A stretch of 64,000 nt of DNA from Paraglaciecola algarum (GCF_021532655.1 NZ_JAKGAS010000015.1:1-64000); one strand, 5' to 3'. Shown: positions 48,423 through 59,248, counted from the first letter of the stretch. Notes: generated by a model not told the origin, from the sequence alone. Made by a program: numbers and translations.

Positions 48423-48976
48423 TATTTACATTTTTAGGATGGTTTGGCACCATCAGTTATTTGCTCAATCACGCCTACATCTCTTTAATCCAACAGCGTA
48501 ATGATACCATTTATTATGGCGGCAACCTTTTAGCTGCATCAGCATTAGTTATTAGCTCTATAGCTAGCAATTCGATACAAGCAGCAGTAATAAATGGCTT
48601 TTGGGCAATTATTAGTATTTTAATATTAATTAAAGTTGACTTAAATCGACTCCCCTTTAGTCGTAGGATTTTTAGACTAATATTATTGTGCTTTGCATGT
48701 GCTCTTTTATATCAAGCATATACCACCAAAGGACTTGATATAGAACTTTTAGGTTGGTCATCAGCATTTGTGTTTTCTGCTAGTTATTTGTTATTTAGCG
48801 TAGGTAAAATGCAAATTTTAAATTACTTAATATGTAACACCTATGCCGCATTTGCCATTTTGCCACAAGTCTGGGTCGATCAAAATTGGCCTGTATTTGG
48901 ACTCGAAATATGCTGGGGATGCATCTCTATTTATGGTGTTACCCGTAAATATAGTGAAATACACTTAATTGATTAA
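48419..48976 (+). CDS. Six-helix membrane protein of unknown function
   Basis: 185 residues, mostly hydrophobic, with about six helices. The repeated pattern (GWFGTISYLLNHAYISL then later GWSSAFVFSASYLLFSVGK) suggests an internal duplication of a three-helix unit and recalls small CBU_0592-type membrane proteins. It overlaps the previous gene by ATGA, so the three genes are translated together. Function unknown. The following 48977-49229 stretch is non-coding; it has one weak hairpin (CAGAGC/GCTCTG near 48990) and nothing else I can name. Confidence 0.6.
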   Translation: MIFTFLGWFGTISYLLNHAYISLIQQRNDTIYYGGNLLAASALVISSIASNSIQAAVINGFWAIISILILIKVDLNRLPFSRRIFRLILLCFACALLYQAYTTKGLDIELLGWSSAFVFSASYLLFSVGKMQILNYLICNTYAAFAILPQVWVDQNWPVFGLEICWGCISIYGVTRKYSEIHLID

Positions 48977-49229
48977 ATTTAGTTAACCAGAGCACCTAAT
49001 AAGCTCTGTTGTTGAAGCCTAATTTGAATATATAACTCAATGATCTACTCATGAATGTCTGAATTGTTTAGCCTTGAAGATTAGTCGGTGACGAAATCTT
49101 TCTGAAATAGCTGGCGGATTACCGTACACAATAGCCGGCTATTATTAGACAATCAACGACGCTCGGCTCAAAAATAGCGTTACCAAGAGCTTTGGCTTTC
49201 CCAGAGCTCATATAAAAAGTAACAAACAC

Positions 49230-49257
49230 AAAAAAAGACGCCTAAGCGTCTTTTTTT
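49230..49257 (-). terminator. Terminator after rpsO (bidirectional shape)
   Basis: AAAAAAAGACGC-CTAA-GCGTCTTTTTTT: a symmetric hairpin with A- and T-runs, able to stop transcription from both sides. Confidence 0.88.
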
Positions 49258-49271
49258 AAGGAAAACATCGA

Positions 49272-49541
49272 TTAACGACGTAGACCTAAACGTTTGATCA
49301 AATCTTGATAACGCTCTGTGTTTTTACCTTTAAGGTAATCAAGTAATTTACGACGCTGACTAACCATACGTAAAAGACCACGACGTGAATGGTGATCTTT
49401 TTTATGATCTGCAAAGTGCCCTTGTAACTTATTGATGTTAGAAGTTAAAAGTGCAACTTGTACTTCAGGTGAACCAGTATCACCTTCTTTAACGCCATAT
49501 TCAGCAATAATTGCTGAAGTTTCTTGTGTACTTAGTGACAT
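49272..49541 (-). CDS. rpsO: 30S ribosomal protein S15
   Basis: 89 residues, the exact family length, starting [12 protein letters not shown]. Binds the central domain of 16S r[26 protein letters not shown] and [21 protein letters not shown] are diagnostic. The frame is open to 49574, but the start at 49541 has AGAGAATACT-type upstream sequence and family agreement. No pnp gene is adjacent within the window. Confidence 0.97.
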   Translation of the reverse strand: MSLSTQETSAIIAEYGVKEGDTGSPEVQVALLTSNINKLQGHFADHKKDHHSRRGLLRMVSQRRKLLDYLKGKNTERYQDLIKRLGLRR

Positions 49542-49688
49542 AGTATTCTCCAATAAATAAGAGGTTAAACACAAACTTGCCGATCACTAATTCAGCAAGT
49601 CAAAAAGAGCGCGTATTATAGCCATGAGCTTTAGAATAGCAACTATAAAATGCTCTAAACTATTTTAAGGTTTTATCCAACTTAACCT

Positions 49689-50819
49689 TTATCCAACTAG
49701 CGCTAATAAAATACCCGCAGCAACCGCTGAACCAAGCACACCGGCGACATTTGGTCCCATAGCATGCATTAACAAGAAGTTATGATGGTTTGACTCTAAG
49801 CCAACTTTATTCACAACTCTAGCCGCCATAGGCACTGCTGATACTCCAGCCGCTCCAACAAGAGGGTTGATGGGTTCTTTACTAAACTTACTCATAGTTT
49901 TAGCCATTAAAATGCCAGCTGCAGTACCGATAGAAAATGCAATTGCTCCTAAAGCAAGGATCCCTAAGGTCTCAACTGTTAAAAACATCTCTGCAGAAAG
50001 CTTTGAACCAACCGCTAAACCTAAAAAGATAGTCACTATATTAATTAATTCATTCTGTGCGCTATTACTTAAACGATCAACTACGCCCGACTCTTTCATT
50101 AAGTTACCTAAACAGAACATGCCCACTAATGGCGTGGCTGAAGGTAAAAATAAAATTGTTAGTAATAATACCGCTAAAGGAAAAATTATTTTTTCACGTT
50201 TAGACACCACGCGTAATTGTGGCATGACTATTTTTCTTTCTTCTTCGTTAGTTAATAAACGCATTATAGGTGGCTGAATTAAGGGTACTAAAGCCATGTA
50301 AGAATATGCTGCCACCGCAATTGCACCTAGTAAATCAGGGGCTAACTTTGACGCTAAGAAAATAGCTGTAGGGCCATCTGCACCACCTATGATGGCAATT
50401 GCTGCCGCATCTTTAAGGGTAAACTCAAAACCAGGCACTAGATTTAAGGCAATAGCACCGAACAAGGTTGCGAATATGCCTGCCTGTGCGGCCGCGCCCA
50501 ATAACAACATTCTAGGGTTAGCAATTAACGCACTGAAGTCAGTCATGGCCCCAACGCCCATAAATATGAGCAACGGGAACACCCCAGTATCGATACCAAT
50601 TTTATAAACATAATACAACACCCCACCTGCTTCACTGAAGCCAGCTAATGGAATGTTAGTTAAAATTGCACCAAATCCTATCGGGAGTAACAGTAAAGGT
50701 TCAAATTTTTTGACTATGGCTAGGTACAATAGTAATGCCCCAACTGTCATCATAATTACCTGGCCTAACTCAAAATGAGCTAATGCCGTGCTTTGCCATA
50801 ATATTTCCAGCTTTTCCAT
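49689..50819 (-). CDS. oadB: Oxaloacetate decarboxylase, sodium-pumping beta subunit
   Basis: 376 residues, about nine to eleven membrane helices. Decarboxylates carboxybiotin and exports sodium ions. [35 protein letters not shown] contains the conserved aspartate of the sodium path (IGGADGPT). [22 protein letters not shown] closes the protein. Third in the oadGAB operon. A sodium pump fits a marine life style. Confidence 0.95.
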   Translation of the reverse strand: MEKLEILWQSTALAHFELGQVIMMTVGALLLYLAIVKKFEPLLLLPIGFGAILTNIPLAGFSEAGGVLYYVYKIGIDTGVFPLLIFMGVGAMTDFSALIANPRMLLLGAAAQAGIFATLFGAIALNLVPGFEFTLKDAAAIAIIGGADGPTAIFLASKLAPDLLGAIAVAAYSYMALVPLIQPPIMRLLTNEEERKIVMPQLRVVSKREKIIFPLAVLLLTILFLPSATPLVGMFCLGNLMKESGVVDRLSNSAQNELINIVTIFLGLAVGSKLSAEMFLTVETLGILALGAIAFSIGTAAGILMAKTMSKFSKEPINPLVGAAGVSAVPMAARVVNKVGLESNHHNFLLMHAMGPNVAGVLGSAVAAGILLALVG

Positions 50820-50832
50820 TACCTAGTATTCC

Positions 50833-52614
50833 TTAACCAATCACTAACAAAGGTTGGCCAGTTTGTACTGAGTCGCCTTCTTTAGTTTGAATACTGGATA
50901 CCACACCTGATGATGAAGCACGGACTTCAGTTTCCATTTTCATAGCTTCCATAATGATAATTACATCACCAGAATTAACCGCATCACCTTCGCGTACTAA
51001 TACTTTAAAAATATTACCTGCAAGTGGAGCGTTAAGTGTCTCTCCACCCTTTGAGGCTGCTGGAGCAGCGGCTACTGGAGCCGCTCCTGATGCCGCAGGA
51101 GTAATACTAGTTAATGCGCCACTTTGTGCCACTTCAACTTCGAATACTTGACCATCAACACGCACTGAATATGCAGAGCTTTCGCTTGAACCAGCGGTAC
51201 TAACTTGACTAACTGGGGCTGGTTCATTGCCAGGAGCAGGTTCAAATGCGTCTGGGTTATTACGGTTTTTCAGGAACTTCAAACCAATTTGTGGGAACAA
51301 GGCATACGTTAAAACATCGTCAACCGTATCTGTAGCAAGCTCGATTGAATCTTCTTTAGCTAAGCCAGTTAACTCCTGAGTTAACGAGTCTAATTCATCC
51401 TCAATCAAATCAGCTGGGCGACAAGTAATAGCTTCTGCACCGTCTAATACACGCTTTTGTAACTCAGCATTGACTGGGGCGGCCGTAGCGCCATACTCGC
51501 CTTTTAAAACACCTGCGGTTTCTTTACTAATGTTTTTATAACGCTCACCAGTTAACACATTAATAACTGATTGGGTGCCAACAATTTGCGAAGTTGGAGT
51601 CACTAAAGGAATAAAACCTAAATCTTCACGTACTTTTGGAATTTCTTTTAGTACCTCATCCATTTTATCACCAGCACCTTGCTCTTTAAGCTGGCTTTCC
51701 ATGTTAGTTAACATACCACCTGGCACTTGGGCAATTAGAATACGTGCATCTACTCCTTTCAGACTACCTTCAAATTTCGCGTATTTTTTTCGTACATCAC
51801 GGAAGTATGCTGCTATGTCGGCTAATTTAGGTAATTCAAGGCCTGTGTCTCGGTCAGTTCCTTCAACAATAGCAGCGATAGTTTCGGTCGCACTATGACC
51901 ATAGGTCATACTCATAGACGAAATAGAGGTATCTAAAATATCAATGCCTGCGTCAATAGCTTTTTGGTAAGTTGCCGTACTTAGGCCTGTAGTTGCATGG
52001 CAGTGCATGGCAATTGGCACTTCAATCGTTTCTTTTAAACGACTAACGAGTTCTTCACAGTCATACGGCTTAAGTAATCCGGCCATATCTTTAATACAAA
52101 TTGAATGTACACCCATATCTTGTAATTGATTGGCCATGTCTAACCAAGTTTGTAAATTATGTACAGGTGAAACCGTGTAAGACATGGTTCCTTGAGCATG
52201 GGCTCCTTGCTTGATGGCTGCTTTAACTGCTGTTTGCAAGTTGCGAATATCATTCATCGCATCAAAGATTCTAAATACATCGACACCATTGGTGTGAGCT
52301 CGCTCGACAAATTTTTCAACTACATCGTCAGCGTAATGTCTATAACCTAAAAGATTTTGACCACGCAACAACATTTGTTGTTTGGTTTTAGGCATGGCTT
52401 TTTTAAGTTGTCTAATTCTATCCCAAGGATCCTCACCTAAATAACGAATACAAGCGTCAAATGTTGCGCCCCCCCATGTTTCTAATGACCAATACCCCAT
52501 TTCATCTAATTGACTGGCAATCGGTAACATATCTTCAAGGCGCATTCTGGTGGCCAAAATAGATTGGTGTGCATCACGCAATACAACGTCGGTTATCGCT
52601 AAAGGTTTACGCAT
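50833..52614 (-). CDS. oadA: Oxaloacetate decarboxylase alpha subunit (biotin carrier)
   Basis: 593 residues. Transfers the carboxyl group of oxaloacetate to its own biotin. A carboxyltransferase TIM barrel ([19 protein letters not shown]...) is followed by a PYC/OADA conserved region and, after a Pro/Ala linker, a biotinyl domain ending in [10 protein letters not shown] with the biotin lysine at K559. Lies 13 bases before oadB and 25 after oadG. Confidence 0.96.
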   Translation of the reverse strand: MRKPLAITDVVLRDAHQSILATRMRLEDMLPIASQLDEMGYWSLETWGGATFDACIRYLGEDPWDRIRQLKKAMPKTKQQMLLRGQNLLGYRHYADDVVEKFVERAHTNGVDVFRIFDAMNDIRNLQTAVKAAIKQGAHAQGTMSYTVSPVHNLQTWLDMANQLQDMGVHSICIKDMAGLLKPYDCEELVSRLKETIEVPIAMHCHATTGLSTATYQKAIDAGIDILDTSISSMSMTYGHSATETIAAIVEGTDRDTGLELPKLADIAAYFRDVRKKYAKFEGSLKGVDARILIAQVPGGMLTNMESQLKEQGAGDKMDEVLKEIPKVREDLGFIPLVTPTSQIVGTQSVINVLTGERYKNISKETAGVLKGEYGATAAPVNAELQKRVLDGAEAITCRPADLIEDELDSLTQELTGLAKEDSIELATDTVDDVLTYALFPQIGLKFLKNRNNPDAFEPAPGNEPAPVSQVSTAGSSESSAYSVRVDGQVFEVEVAQSGALTSITPAASGAAPVAAAPAASKGGETLNAPLAGNIFKVLVREGDAVNSGDVIIIMEAMKMETEVRASSSGVVSSIQTKEGDSVQTGQPLLVIG

Positions 52615-52639
52615 AGGGATACTTCCTTAAAATATTAGT

Positions 52640-52903
52640 CTAGTGGTTACGTCTGTATTGACGAACAGCTGTAGTTATAGCGGCAACAATTTTGGGAGAA
52701 ACTTGTTGAGAGTTTTGAGAAACTTTAGGAGTAAATGACTGGGAGCTTGAGTGGCTTGACTGGTCTTCAGGGAATAATCGATTAGCCCAAGCAATTAAAT
52801 TAACGGCGCCAATTAGCATAGTCAGAAATAAGAATACGACTCCCATACCTACTAATAATAAATTAGCTGCTTCAAGTAGAGCACTGGCAACATCTGCTTG
52901 CAT
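52640..52903 (-). CDS. oadG: Oxaloacetate decarboxylase gamma subunit
   Basis: About 87 residues. One N-terminal membrane helix (ANLLLVGMGVVFLFLTMLIGAVNLI) followed by a polar, Ser/Gln-rich tail ending in ITTAVRQYRRNH, as in the OadG family that assembles the complex and binds zinc. The frame is open to 52972, but the ATG at 52903 with GAGGA upstream gives the family-like start MQADVASALLEA. Confidence 0.9.
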   Translation of the reverse strand: MQADVASALLEAANLLLVGMGVVFLFLTMLIGAVNLIAWANRLFPEDQSSHSSSQSFTPKVSQNSQQVSPKIVAAITTAVRQYRRNH

Positions 52904-53178
52904 AAAATGAATCCTCATTAATAAAAATATCAATACCGAATAAGTACCATGCAGCCTGATAAAACACAACAAACCAGCAAGAGGAAATGAGCATAAAAAA
53001 TAAGAAAATATTCACTTAACTAGAATATTTACCCATTAGTATCAGCAATTTAACTGCATGGTTACATTTTGTGCAATAAACTCACCAACAAGCCTTATAT
53101 GCTGTTATTTTGGTAAATTTAGTTGTTCCTTAACAAGCTTATTAATAACGCCATACATATATCCTAAAGTACGACTCA

Positions 53179-53204
53179 AAAAAAAACCCCACATAACAGT
53201 GAGG
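53179..53204 (-). terminator. Terminator of the tRNA operon
   Basis: Minus-strand reading: CCTCAC-TGTTAT-GTGGGG (one G-T) followed by TTTTTTTT, ten bases after the last tRNA. Confidence 0.85.
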
Positions 53205-53213
53205 CTTTTAATA

Positions 53214-53290
53214 TGGCGCGTGTGGAAGGATTCGAACCTCCGACCGCCTGGTTCGTAGCCAGGTACTCTATCCAGCTGAGCTACACACGC
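53214..53290 (-). tRNA. tRNA-Arg(ACG), copy 2 in transcript order
   Basis: 77 nt including an encoded CCA. Acceptor GCGTGTG/CACACGC, anticodon stem CCTGG/CCAGG around CTACGAA (anticodon ACG), T-loop GGTTCGAATCC. Identical to the copy at 53346-53422. Confidence 0.96.
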
Positions 53291-53345
53291 GTAAAACAAG
53301 TTACTTTAGAAGAATACAACATTTATTCATCTAAATATAGGAAAG

Positions 53346-53422
53346 TGGCGCGTGTGGAAGGATTCGAACCTCCGACCGCCTGGTTCGTAGCCAGGTACTC
53401 TATCCAGCTGAGCTACACACGC
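53346..53422 (-). tRNA. tRNA-Arg(ACG), copy 1 in transcript order
   Basis: 77 nt with encoded CCA, anticodon ACG, same sequence as 53214-53290. Reads CGN codons after A-to-I editing of the wobble base. Follows tRNA-Ser by 18 bases, so the three are probably cotranscribed. Confidence 0.96.
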
Positions 53423-53440
53423 GCAATACAAATTTGCCAA

Positions 53441-53530
53441 TGGCGGAAAGGGAGGGATTCGAACCCTCGGTACGAATTAACGTACGGTTCCTTAGCAGGG
53501 AACTGGTTTCAGCCACTCACCCACCTTTCC
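53441..53530 (-). tRNA. tRNA-Ser(GCT)
   Basis: 90 nt with encoded CCA. Acceptor GGAAAGG/CCTTTCC, anticodon stem GTTCC/GGAAC around CTGCTAA (anticodon GCT), a long variable arm (CGTACG...CGTACCG region) typical of serine tRNAs, and T-loop GGTTCGAATCC. The tRNA-Ser/tRNA-Arg cluster after csrA is common in gammaproteobacteria. Confidence 0.96.
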
Positions 53531-53569
53531 GTTTTAACGGCAAACATTTATTCGAGCATGATAAAATAT

Positions 53570-53644
53570 CTATGAACACTTAACTAAGAATAATACTAGT
53601 ATTTCCTTAGTAGAAAGTGCTTGTAGCCACTTGGCCACCTCTCC
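53570..53644 (-). pseudogene. Degenerate tRNA-Ser-like remnant
   Basis: Minus-strand GGAGAGGTGGCCAAGTGGCT matches the acceptor and D-arm of serine tRNAs, and CTACTAAGGAA matches the anticodon loop of the neighbouring tRNA-Ser (CTGCTAAGGAA), giving anticodon ACT. The anticodon stem is poorly paired and the T-arm, acceptor 3' side and CCA are missing. It looks like a decayed duplicate. The 53645-53837 stretch upstream shows nothing else I can name. Confidence 0.6.
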
Positions 53645-53837
53645 TAAATGTGGAGCCGAAGTTTACTGATACTCAGCAGTAAGTCAAACATTTTTTATTA
53701 AGTTTATGACTGTTTGTTGAGAATTCATACAATGGGAGTTTAACTGCTTAAAAATTGATATCTTTAGCTCAAAATAACAGCAAAATTGGCTACAAAAAGA
53801 ATCCCTTACAGAAACGTAAAGTGTAAAATTCAGGCAT

Positions 53838-53862
53838 AAAAAAAGCTGGAAAATCCAGCTTT
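53838..53862 (-). terminator. Terminator after csrA
   Basis: Minus-strand reading: AAGCTGGA-TTT-TCCAGCTT followed by TTTTT, 18 bases after the csrA stop. Confidence 0.88.
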
Positions 53863-53880
53863 CCTACATATCAAAGTGAA

Positions 53881-54096
53881 TTACTCACTATCACTTCCAG
53901 CAACTTGTTCGTTACCGGTAGACTGTGCATTTTTTTCGGCTTGAATACGCATATATATTTCTTCACGGTGCACAGATACTTCTTTAGGTGCGTTTACACC
54001 AATTCTGACCTGGTTACCCTTCACCCCTAATACGGTAACAGTGACGTCATCACCAACCATTAGAGTTTCTCCAACACGACGAGTTAAAATTAGCAT
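53881..54096 (-). CDS. csrA: Carbon storage regulator CsrA
   Basis: 71 residues. An RNA-binding dimer that blocks or stabilises mRNAs at GGA sites, controlling central metabolism and motility. [39 protein letters not shown] is the canonical core, with RVGE and VHREEI RNA contacts. The tail (after residue 50) is longer than in E. coli (61 residues) and acidic. Between alaS and tRNA-Ser, the conserved order. Confidence 0.97.
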   Translation of the reverse strand: MLILTRRVGETLMVGDDVTVTVLGVKGNQVRIGVNAPKEVSVHREEIYMRIQAEKNAQSTGNEQVAGSDSE

Positions 54097-54237
54097 TCTA
54101 TTGCTCCTTTATCCGTTAATTAAAATACAAATCCTTGTTTAAAGTTAGAGTAAAAATTTAATTTCGCCAAAATTTTTACGCTTTCGGTTTTATCCCTATC
54201 TTTGTTGTCACTACAAAAAATAACCGAAAAATTCTAT

Positions 54238-56835
54238 TTATAATTTATCGTTCAACCAAGCATGTACAGAACTTAAAGCTGAATCTAAGTTTTCTGGCTG
54301 AGTTCCACCAGCCTGAGCCATATCAGGACGTCCACCACCCTTACCGCCAACTTGTTGGGCAACAAAGTTTACTAACTCTCCCGCTTTCACTTTTGCGATG
54401 AGATCTTTGGTGACACCTACAATAAGACTCACTTTGTTAGTATCAGCTACCGCTAACACAATAATGGCACTAGATAATTGATTTTTAAAGTCATCAACCA
54501 TAGCTCGTAAAGCTTTAGCTTCAACTCCTTGTAATTGAGTAGACAGCACTTTTATACCATTTATTTCAATCACTTGAGATAAAACATCTGCCCCAGCACT
54601 AGCTGCAAGTTGTTGCTTTAATTTATCTAGTTCTTTTTCAGTAGCTTTATTTCGCTCTAACATTTGCTCAATACGTGCGACTAGGCCATCTGGATCTGTT
54701 TTTAATAAACCCGCTAACTTTGATATTTGTAGTTCGCGAGACTGCACAAACTCTACAGCCTTTTCTCCAGAAACCGCTTCAATTCTTCGAACGCCTGCGG
54801 CAATACCACCCTCTGAAACAATCTTAAATAAACCAATCTCACCTGTACTTGTGACATGAGTGCCACCACATAGTTCCATTGAGAACTCTCCCATGGATAC
54901 CACTCGTACATCTTCTTCGTACTTTTCACCAAACAAAGCCATGGCCCCAGCAGCTTTTGCTTCTTCCAAGTTCATCAGTTTGGTTTGTAAAGTCTGATTC
55001 ATTCGGATCTGTTCGTTTACTAAAGTTTCTACCTTTTGTAACTCTTGGGCTGTAACTGCCTCAAAATGTGAAAAATCAAACCTTAATCTTTCATCAGTGA
55101 CTAAAGAACCTTTTTGATTTACATGTTCACCTAACACTTGTTTTAGGGCGGCATGCATCAAATGCGTAGCACTATGGTTTACTTTTATCGCTTCTCTGCG
55201 TTCAACATCAAAAGCTACATTTACTTGCTCATTAAGCTTAAAGTTACCTGTTACAACACCTTTATGAGCAATGGCATTTCCTAGTTTTACCGTATCTTTA
55301 ACCTCAAAAACACCGGTACTTGAGGTTAATTGCCCAGTGTCACCAATTTGACCACCAGACTCAGCATAAAAAGCACTTTGATCTAATACCACTACACCTT
55401 GTTGTCCGTCATTTATTAACTCTACAGACTTGCCTTCGGCAAACAATTCAATCACTTTTGCTTGGTGAGTTATTTTATCATAGCCCAAGAAGTCCGATGA
55501 GCAATTAGACTTTAGTTGCTCATTGTAATCTGTATCAAATTGACTTGCCTGTTGCGCTCTTTTTCGCTGTGCATCCATTGCAGCTTTAAAGCCATCTTCA
55601 TCAATCGTCAGGTTTTTCTCTCTGGCTACGTCATTGGTTAAATCAGCTGGAAATCCATAGGTATCATAAAGTTTAAAGACCACTTCACCTGGGATCACAT
55701 CAGAGTCTAATTCTTTAATGGCATCGTTAAGAATATTCATGCCTCTTTCTAACGTACGAGAAAACTGCTCTTCCTCGGTTTTAAGTACTTTTTCAATTAA
55801 CTGACGATTATCTTTTAACTCTGGATAAGCATCGCCCATTTGAGTTTCAAGTGCAGCCACTAGGCGATAGAAAAACACATCGCTAGCACCCAGTTTATTA
55901 CCATGTCTGACAGCACGCCTAATAATACGTCTAAGTACATATCCACGACCTTCATTTGAAGGTAAGACACCATCAGAAATCAAAAAGCTACAAGAACGAA
56001 TATGATCAGCAATCACTCTAAGAGATTTATCTTGCTTGTCAGTTGCCCCGACAATTTTAGCCGTATCTTCAATTAAATTTTCAAATATATCGATTTCGTA
56101 ATTACTATGCACATTTTGAATTATGGCTGAAATACGCTCTAAGCCCATGCCAGTATCGATAGAAGGTTTTGGTAGAGGATCCATAGTGCCATCAGCTTGA
56201 CGGTTAAACTGCATGAAAACTAAATTCCAGATTTCGATAAATCTGTCACCGTCTTCTTCTGGTGTGCCTGGACGCCCCCCCCAAATATGCTCACCATGAT
56301 CGTAAAATATTTCTGAACAAGGGCCACACGGACCGGTATCACCCATTGACCAAAAATTATCAGAGGTGCTAATCCGAATAATTTTATCTTCACTTAAACC
56401 AATTGTATTAGCCCAAATGTCGAAAGCTTCATCATCTTCATGGTAAATCGTGACTAATAATTTTTCTGCTGGAAGTTTTAATTCTTTGGTTAAAAATTCC
56501 CAGGCAAATTGAATGGCTTCAGTTTTAAAATAATCCCCAAAACTGAAGTTACCTAACATTTCAAAGAAAGTATGGTGTCTTGCCGTGTAACCTACATTTT
56601 CAAGATCATTGTGTTTACCACCAGCACGAACACAACGTTGTGATGAAGTCGCTCGGTCATAACTGCGAGATTCAGTCCCTAAAAACACATCTTTGAACTG
56701 GTTCATCCCCGCATTTGTAAACAACAATGTTGGATCATCTCCTGGGACTAAAGACGAACTAGACACTTTTTGGTGCCCTTTTGAAGCGAAAAAATCTAAA
56801 AATGCGCACCGAATCTCGGCGGTAGTCATACTCAT
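54238..56835 (-). CDS. alaS: Alanine-tRNA ligase
   Basis: 865 residues from the ATG at 56835, which has AGGA six bases upstream; two in-frame TTG codons lie just before it. Domain order: class II catalytic core (STAEIR-like [14 protein letters not shown], then [17 protein letters not shown]), tRNA-recognition helices, editing domain ([12 protein letters not shown] and CGGTHV zinc motifs near 560-665), and the C-Ala domain with [15 protein letters not shown]. The expected E. coli length is 876. Confidence 0.96.
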   Translation of the reverse strand: MSMTTAEIRCAFLDFFASKGHQKVSSSSLVPGDDPTLLFTNAGMNQFKDVFLGTESRSYDRATSSQRCVRAGGKHNDLENVGYTARHHTFFEMLGNFSFGDYFKTEAIQFAWEFLTKELKLPAEKLLVTIYHEDDEAFDIWANTIGLSEDKIIRISTSDNFWSMGDTGPCGPCSEIFYDHGEHIWGGRPGTPEEDGDRFIEIWNLVFMQFNRQADGTMDPLPKPSIDTGMGLERISAIIQNVHSNYEIDIFENLIEDTAKIVGATDKQDKSLRVIADHIRSCSFLISDGVLPSNEGRGYVLRRIIRRAVRHGNKLGASDVFFYRLVAALETQMGDAYPELKDNRQLIEKVLKTEEEQFSRTLERGMNILNDAIKELDSDVIPGEVVFKLYDTYGFPADLTNDVAREKNLTIDEDGFKAAMDAQRKRAQQASQFDTDYNEQLKSNCSSDFLGYDKITHQAKVIELFAEGKSVELINDGQQGVVVLDQSAFYAESGGQIGDTGQLTSSTGVFEVKDTVKLGNAIAHKGVVTGNFKLNEQVNVAFDVERREAIKVNHSATHLMHAALKQVLGEHVNQKGSLVTDERLRFDFSHFEAVTAQELQKVETLVNEQIRMNQTLQTKLMNLEEAKAAGAMALFGEKYEEDVRVVSMGEFSMELCGGTHVTSTGEIGLFKIVSEGGIAAGVRRIEAVSGEKAVEFVQSRELQISKLAGLLKTDPDGLVARIEQMLERNKATEKELDKLKQQLAASAGADVLSQVIEINGIKVLSTQLQGVEAKALRAMVDDFKNQLSSAIIVLAVADTNKVSLIVGVTKDLIAKVKAGELVNFVAQQVGGKGGGRPDMAQAGGTQPENLDSALSSVHAWLNDKL

Positions 56836-56953
56836 CAACAATCCTGAAATATAATAATTATTAGGTTAATAAAAAAGGCGCAATCCATTACCACACCTGC
56901 TTGTGGGCGCAACGATATCACGATTACACTGTGCTTGTTAAGTTGTTCACCTG

Positions 56954-57409
56954 CTATTTTTCAACTGATTCAAGAGCATAGCTAATTTGCTCTTGGCTAA
57001 AACCTCGATAATACATAAACCTTTGTTGTTTTTGCCGAGCTTTCCAGTCAGTTCCAGCTTCCTCAGAAAAACGTTTGATAAATACTTTTTTGGCTAGTTC
57101 GAACCAATCAATTTGTGCCTCTTTAAACATATTAGCTATGACATCTGGATCGATATCGTGCTCTTTCAACTCTTGCAATATTCTTCTCTGGCCAACCCCT
57201 TTGCCTGTGCGAGTTCTGATCAAAGATTCAGTAAACCTTTGATCACTTTGAATATTAGATTCACAAAATTTAGCTATCCACTGCCGACATTCGTCAGGTT
57301 CAAAATCACGTTCTATTAGCTTTTTAAAGAGTTCACTTTTACTATGTTCTCGCCTTGCCAATAATCGAGTAATAGTATGTTTGATGATTTTAATGTTATT
57401 CTCTGCCAT
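56954..57409 (-). CDS. recX: RecX regulatory protein
   Basis: 151 residues. Inhibits RecA filament growth. Three tandem three-helix modules; landmarks are ARREHSKSELFKKL, GKGVGQRRILQELKEHDI and KQQRFMYYRGFSQEQISYAL. It sits ahead of alaS as often seen, but recA is not next to it here: the upstream gene is divergent and unrelated. Confidence 0.92.
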   Translation of the reverse strand: MAENNIKIIKHTITRLLARREHSKSELFKKLIERDFEPDECRQWIAKFCESNIQSDQRFTESLIRTRTGKGVGQRRILQELKEHDIDPDVIANMFKEAQIDWFELAKKVFIKRFSEEAGTDWKARQKQQRFMYYRGFSQEQISYALESVEK

Positions 57410-57468
57410 ATTATTAAGGGAAATAAACTTAGCTAATTAAATGTTGACTTTAAGGATGCAAAAAATCA

Positions 57469-58617
57469 GTGTTTAGCGTCAAATTTATCACCTCAATTGA
57501 GAAAATAGGACAAAGTGTTTGGGATGACATTGCCCAAGACACTAACCCATTTTGTAAATACACCTTTCTGCACGCCTTAGAAAGCTCTAAGTCCGTTGGT
57601 CAAGGGTCAGGTTGGTTCGTGCAACACCTGATCATATATCAAAACCAACAAGCTGTGGGGATTTTACCTTTATACAAAAAAACACATAGTTACGGCGAAT
57701 ATGTGTTCGATTTTGCTTGGGCAAACACCTATCGCCAATATGGCCTAACATATTACCCCAAACTGGTTGCAAGTATTCCATTCACTCCGGTAACAGGTGC
57801 TAGGTTAATGCTAAAGCCTGACATTGACCAAACTGAAATTATCCCGTTAATTTGCGAAAAGTTACAGGCTCATATCAAACAAAATGCTATGTCTTCTATG
57901 CATTGGTTGTTCGTAGAGGAAGAACTATCAAACTCCTTAGCAGAACAAAACCACCTAAAACGCCATTCAGTGCAATTTCAATGGTTTAATCGAGATTACA
58001 GTAGTTTTGAAAATTATTTAAATCATTTACATTCCCGCCGACGAAAACGCATAAAAAAAGAACGCCAGGCATTATTAGATGCCGATGTTGCAGTAAAAAG
58101 ACTGCATGGAAATGCTTTAACCCAAGAAGATTTAGCGTTTTTTTATGAGTGTTATCAGCAAACCTACTTAAAGCGCAGTGGCCATCAAGGTTATCTAACT
58201 AAGGAGTTTTTTAATCAAATATTTGCCAACATGCGGGAGAATTTAATGTTGGTATGTGCATCTAAAGATAATACTCCGGTAGCCAGTGCTTTATTTGTTT
58301 TTGATAACAAACAACTTTGTGGTCGATATTGGGGGGCGTTAACTGAAGTCGATAAATTACATTTTGAATGTTGTTATTATCAAGGTATTGAGTTTTGCAT
58401 CGAACAGAATATCTCGCAATTTAATCCAGGGACTCAAGGTGAACATAAAATTTTAAGGGGGTTTGAACCGACTTATTGCTACTCCAATCATTGGTTAAAA
58501 CAGCAAGCTTTCCATGAAGGGGTAGAGCGTTTTATTAAGCAAGAAGATATCCAGCTCGCAGAATACAAAACTAACGCAGACAAGTTATTACCGTTTAAGC
58601 AATTAGAAAATAAATAA
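57469..58617 (+). CDS. GNAT-fold FemAB-like (DUF482-type) acyltransferase
   Basis: 382 residues. Resembles the family of large GNAT proteins annotated as peptidoglycan-recognition or DUF482. Landmarks: PFCKYTFLHALESSKSVGQGSGW near the start, FAWANTYRQYGLTYYPKLVASIPFTPV, RRRKRIKKERQAL, and the C-terminal acyl-CoA-type region GRYWGALTEVDKLHFECCYYQGIEFCIE with FNPGTQGEHKILRGFEPT. The acceptor is unknown. GTG start. It is divergent from recX and convergent with the methyltransferase gene, ending seven bases from it. Confidence 0.8.
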   Translation: MFSVKFITSIEKIGQSVWDDIAQDTNPFCKYTFLHALESSKSVGQGSGWFVQHLIIYQNQQAVGILPLYKKTHSYGEYVFDFAWANTYRQYGLTYYPKLVASIPFTPVTGARLMLKPDIDQTEIIPLICEKLQAHIKQNAMSSMHWLFVEEELSNSLAEQNHLKRHSVQFQWFNRDYSSFENYLNHLHSRRRKRIKKERQALLDADVAVKRLHGNALTQEDLAFFYECYQQTYLKRSGHQGYLTKEFFNQIFANMRENLMLVCASKDNTPVASALFVFDNKQLCGRYWGALTEVDKLHFECCYYQGIEFCIEQNISQFNPGTQGEHKILRGFEPTYCYSNHWLKQQAFHEGVERFIKQEDIQLAEYKTNADKLLPFKQLENK

Positions 58618-58623
58618 TCAGAG

Positions 58624-59238
58624 TTACTTTCGCCAAACAAGCAACATATTATTTGCTGGCATCTTATTCTGTTCAACTAAAGACAAACCTACCGCCCACT
58701 CTTGTAACTGCTCAATTGACTGGATCCCGCCACAGTGTTGGCCTTTAAGATGTTGATCAAAAACCCGATTAGACTCGCTTGTATACTGGCCATTTATATT
58801 AAATGGCCCATATTGGCAAAATACACCTTCAGCAGGTAAATGTTCACCGACCAGCTGCATCATCTGCTGAGCTTCATGGGGCTGCATGATATGAGTAGAG
58901 TTTGCGGTGAACACAGCATCAAACTCAGCATTTGTTAAACCTTTGTGCTCAAGTGAGCTATTAGGCCAATCATGCTGCCCTATTTTAAAGTTTATCGGCG
59001 ATCGTAAATTAACTGCTTGGGTCTCTTTCAGCCATAAATGAATTCCATCATGATTCGCCAATAAGTCACTTGTTTGCCACACAAGGTGAGATAAATTAGG
59101 TGCAAAAAAAGCAGCATGTTGCCCAGTACCAGAACCTATTTCTAACACCTGTTTAGATTGAGAAAATACTCTTTGCAACACATTTAAAATGGGTTGCTTG
59201 TTATTTTCACAAGCCTGACTATAAGGTTTATTGCTCAC
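58624..59238 (-). CDS. DUF938-family SAM-dependent methyltransferase
   Basis: 204 residues. The SAM-binding glycine motif EIGSGTGQHAAFFA starts at residue 33; SDLLANHDGIHLWL follows as the ribose-binding strand, and FTANSTHIMQPHEAQQMM and YGPFNINGQYTSESNRVFD are typical of the DUF938 group. Substrate unknown. It lies ten bases after the C-terminal metH part, so it may be transcribed with it, although a functional link is only inference. Confidence 0.85.
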   Translation of the reverse strand: MSNKPYSQACENNKQPILNVLQRVFSQSKQVLEIGSGTGQHAAFFAPNLSHLVWQTSDLLANHDGIHLWLKETQAVNLRSPINFKIGQHDWPNSSLEHKGLTNAEFDAVFTANSTHIMQPHEAQQMMQLVGEHLPAEGVFCQYGPFNINGQYTSESNRVFDQHLKGQHCGGIQSIEQLQEWAVGLSLVEQNKMPANNMLLVWRK

Positions 59239-59248
59239 AGAACTACCT

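Noticed and set aside
53058-53575. Short frames with the repeated peptide EGFEPPTAWFVARYS
   Set aside because: These are translations across the tRNA-Arg genes, a known source of false ORFs.
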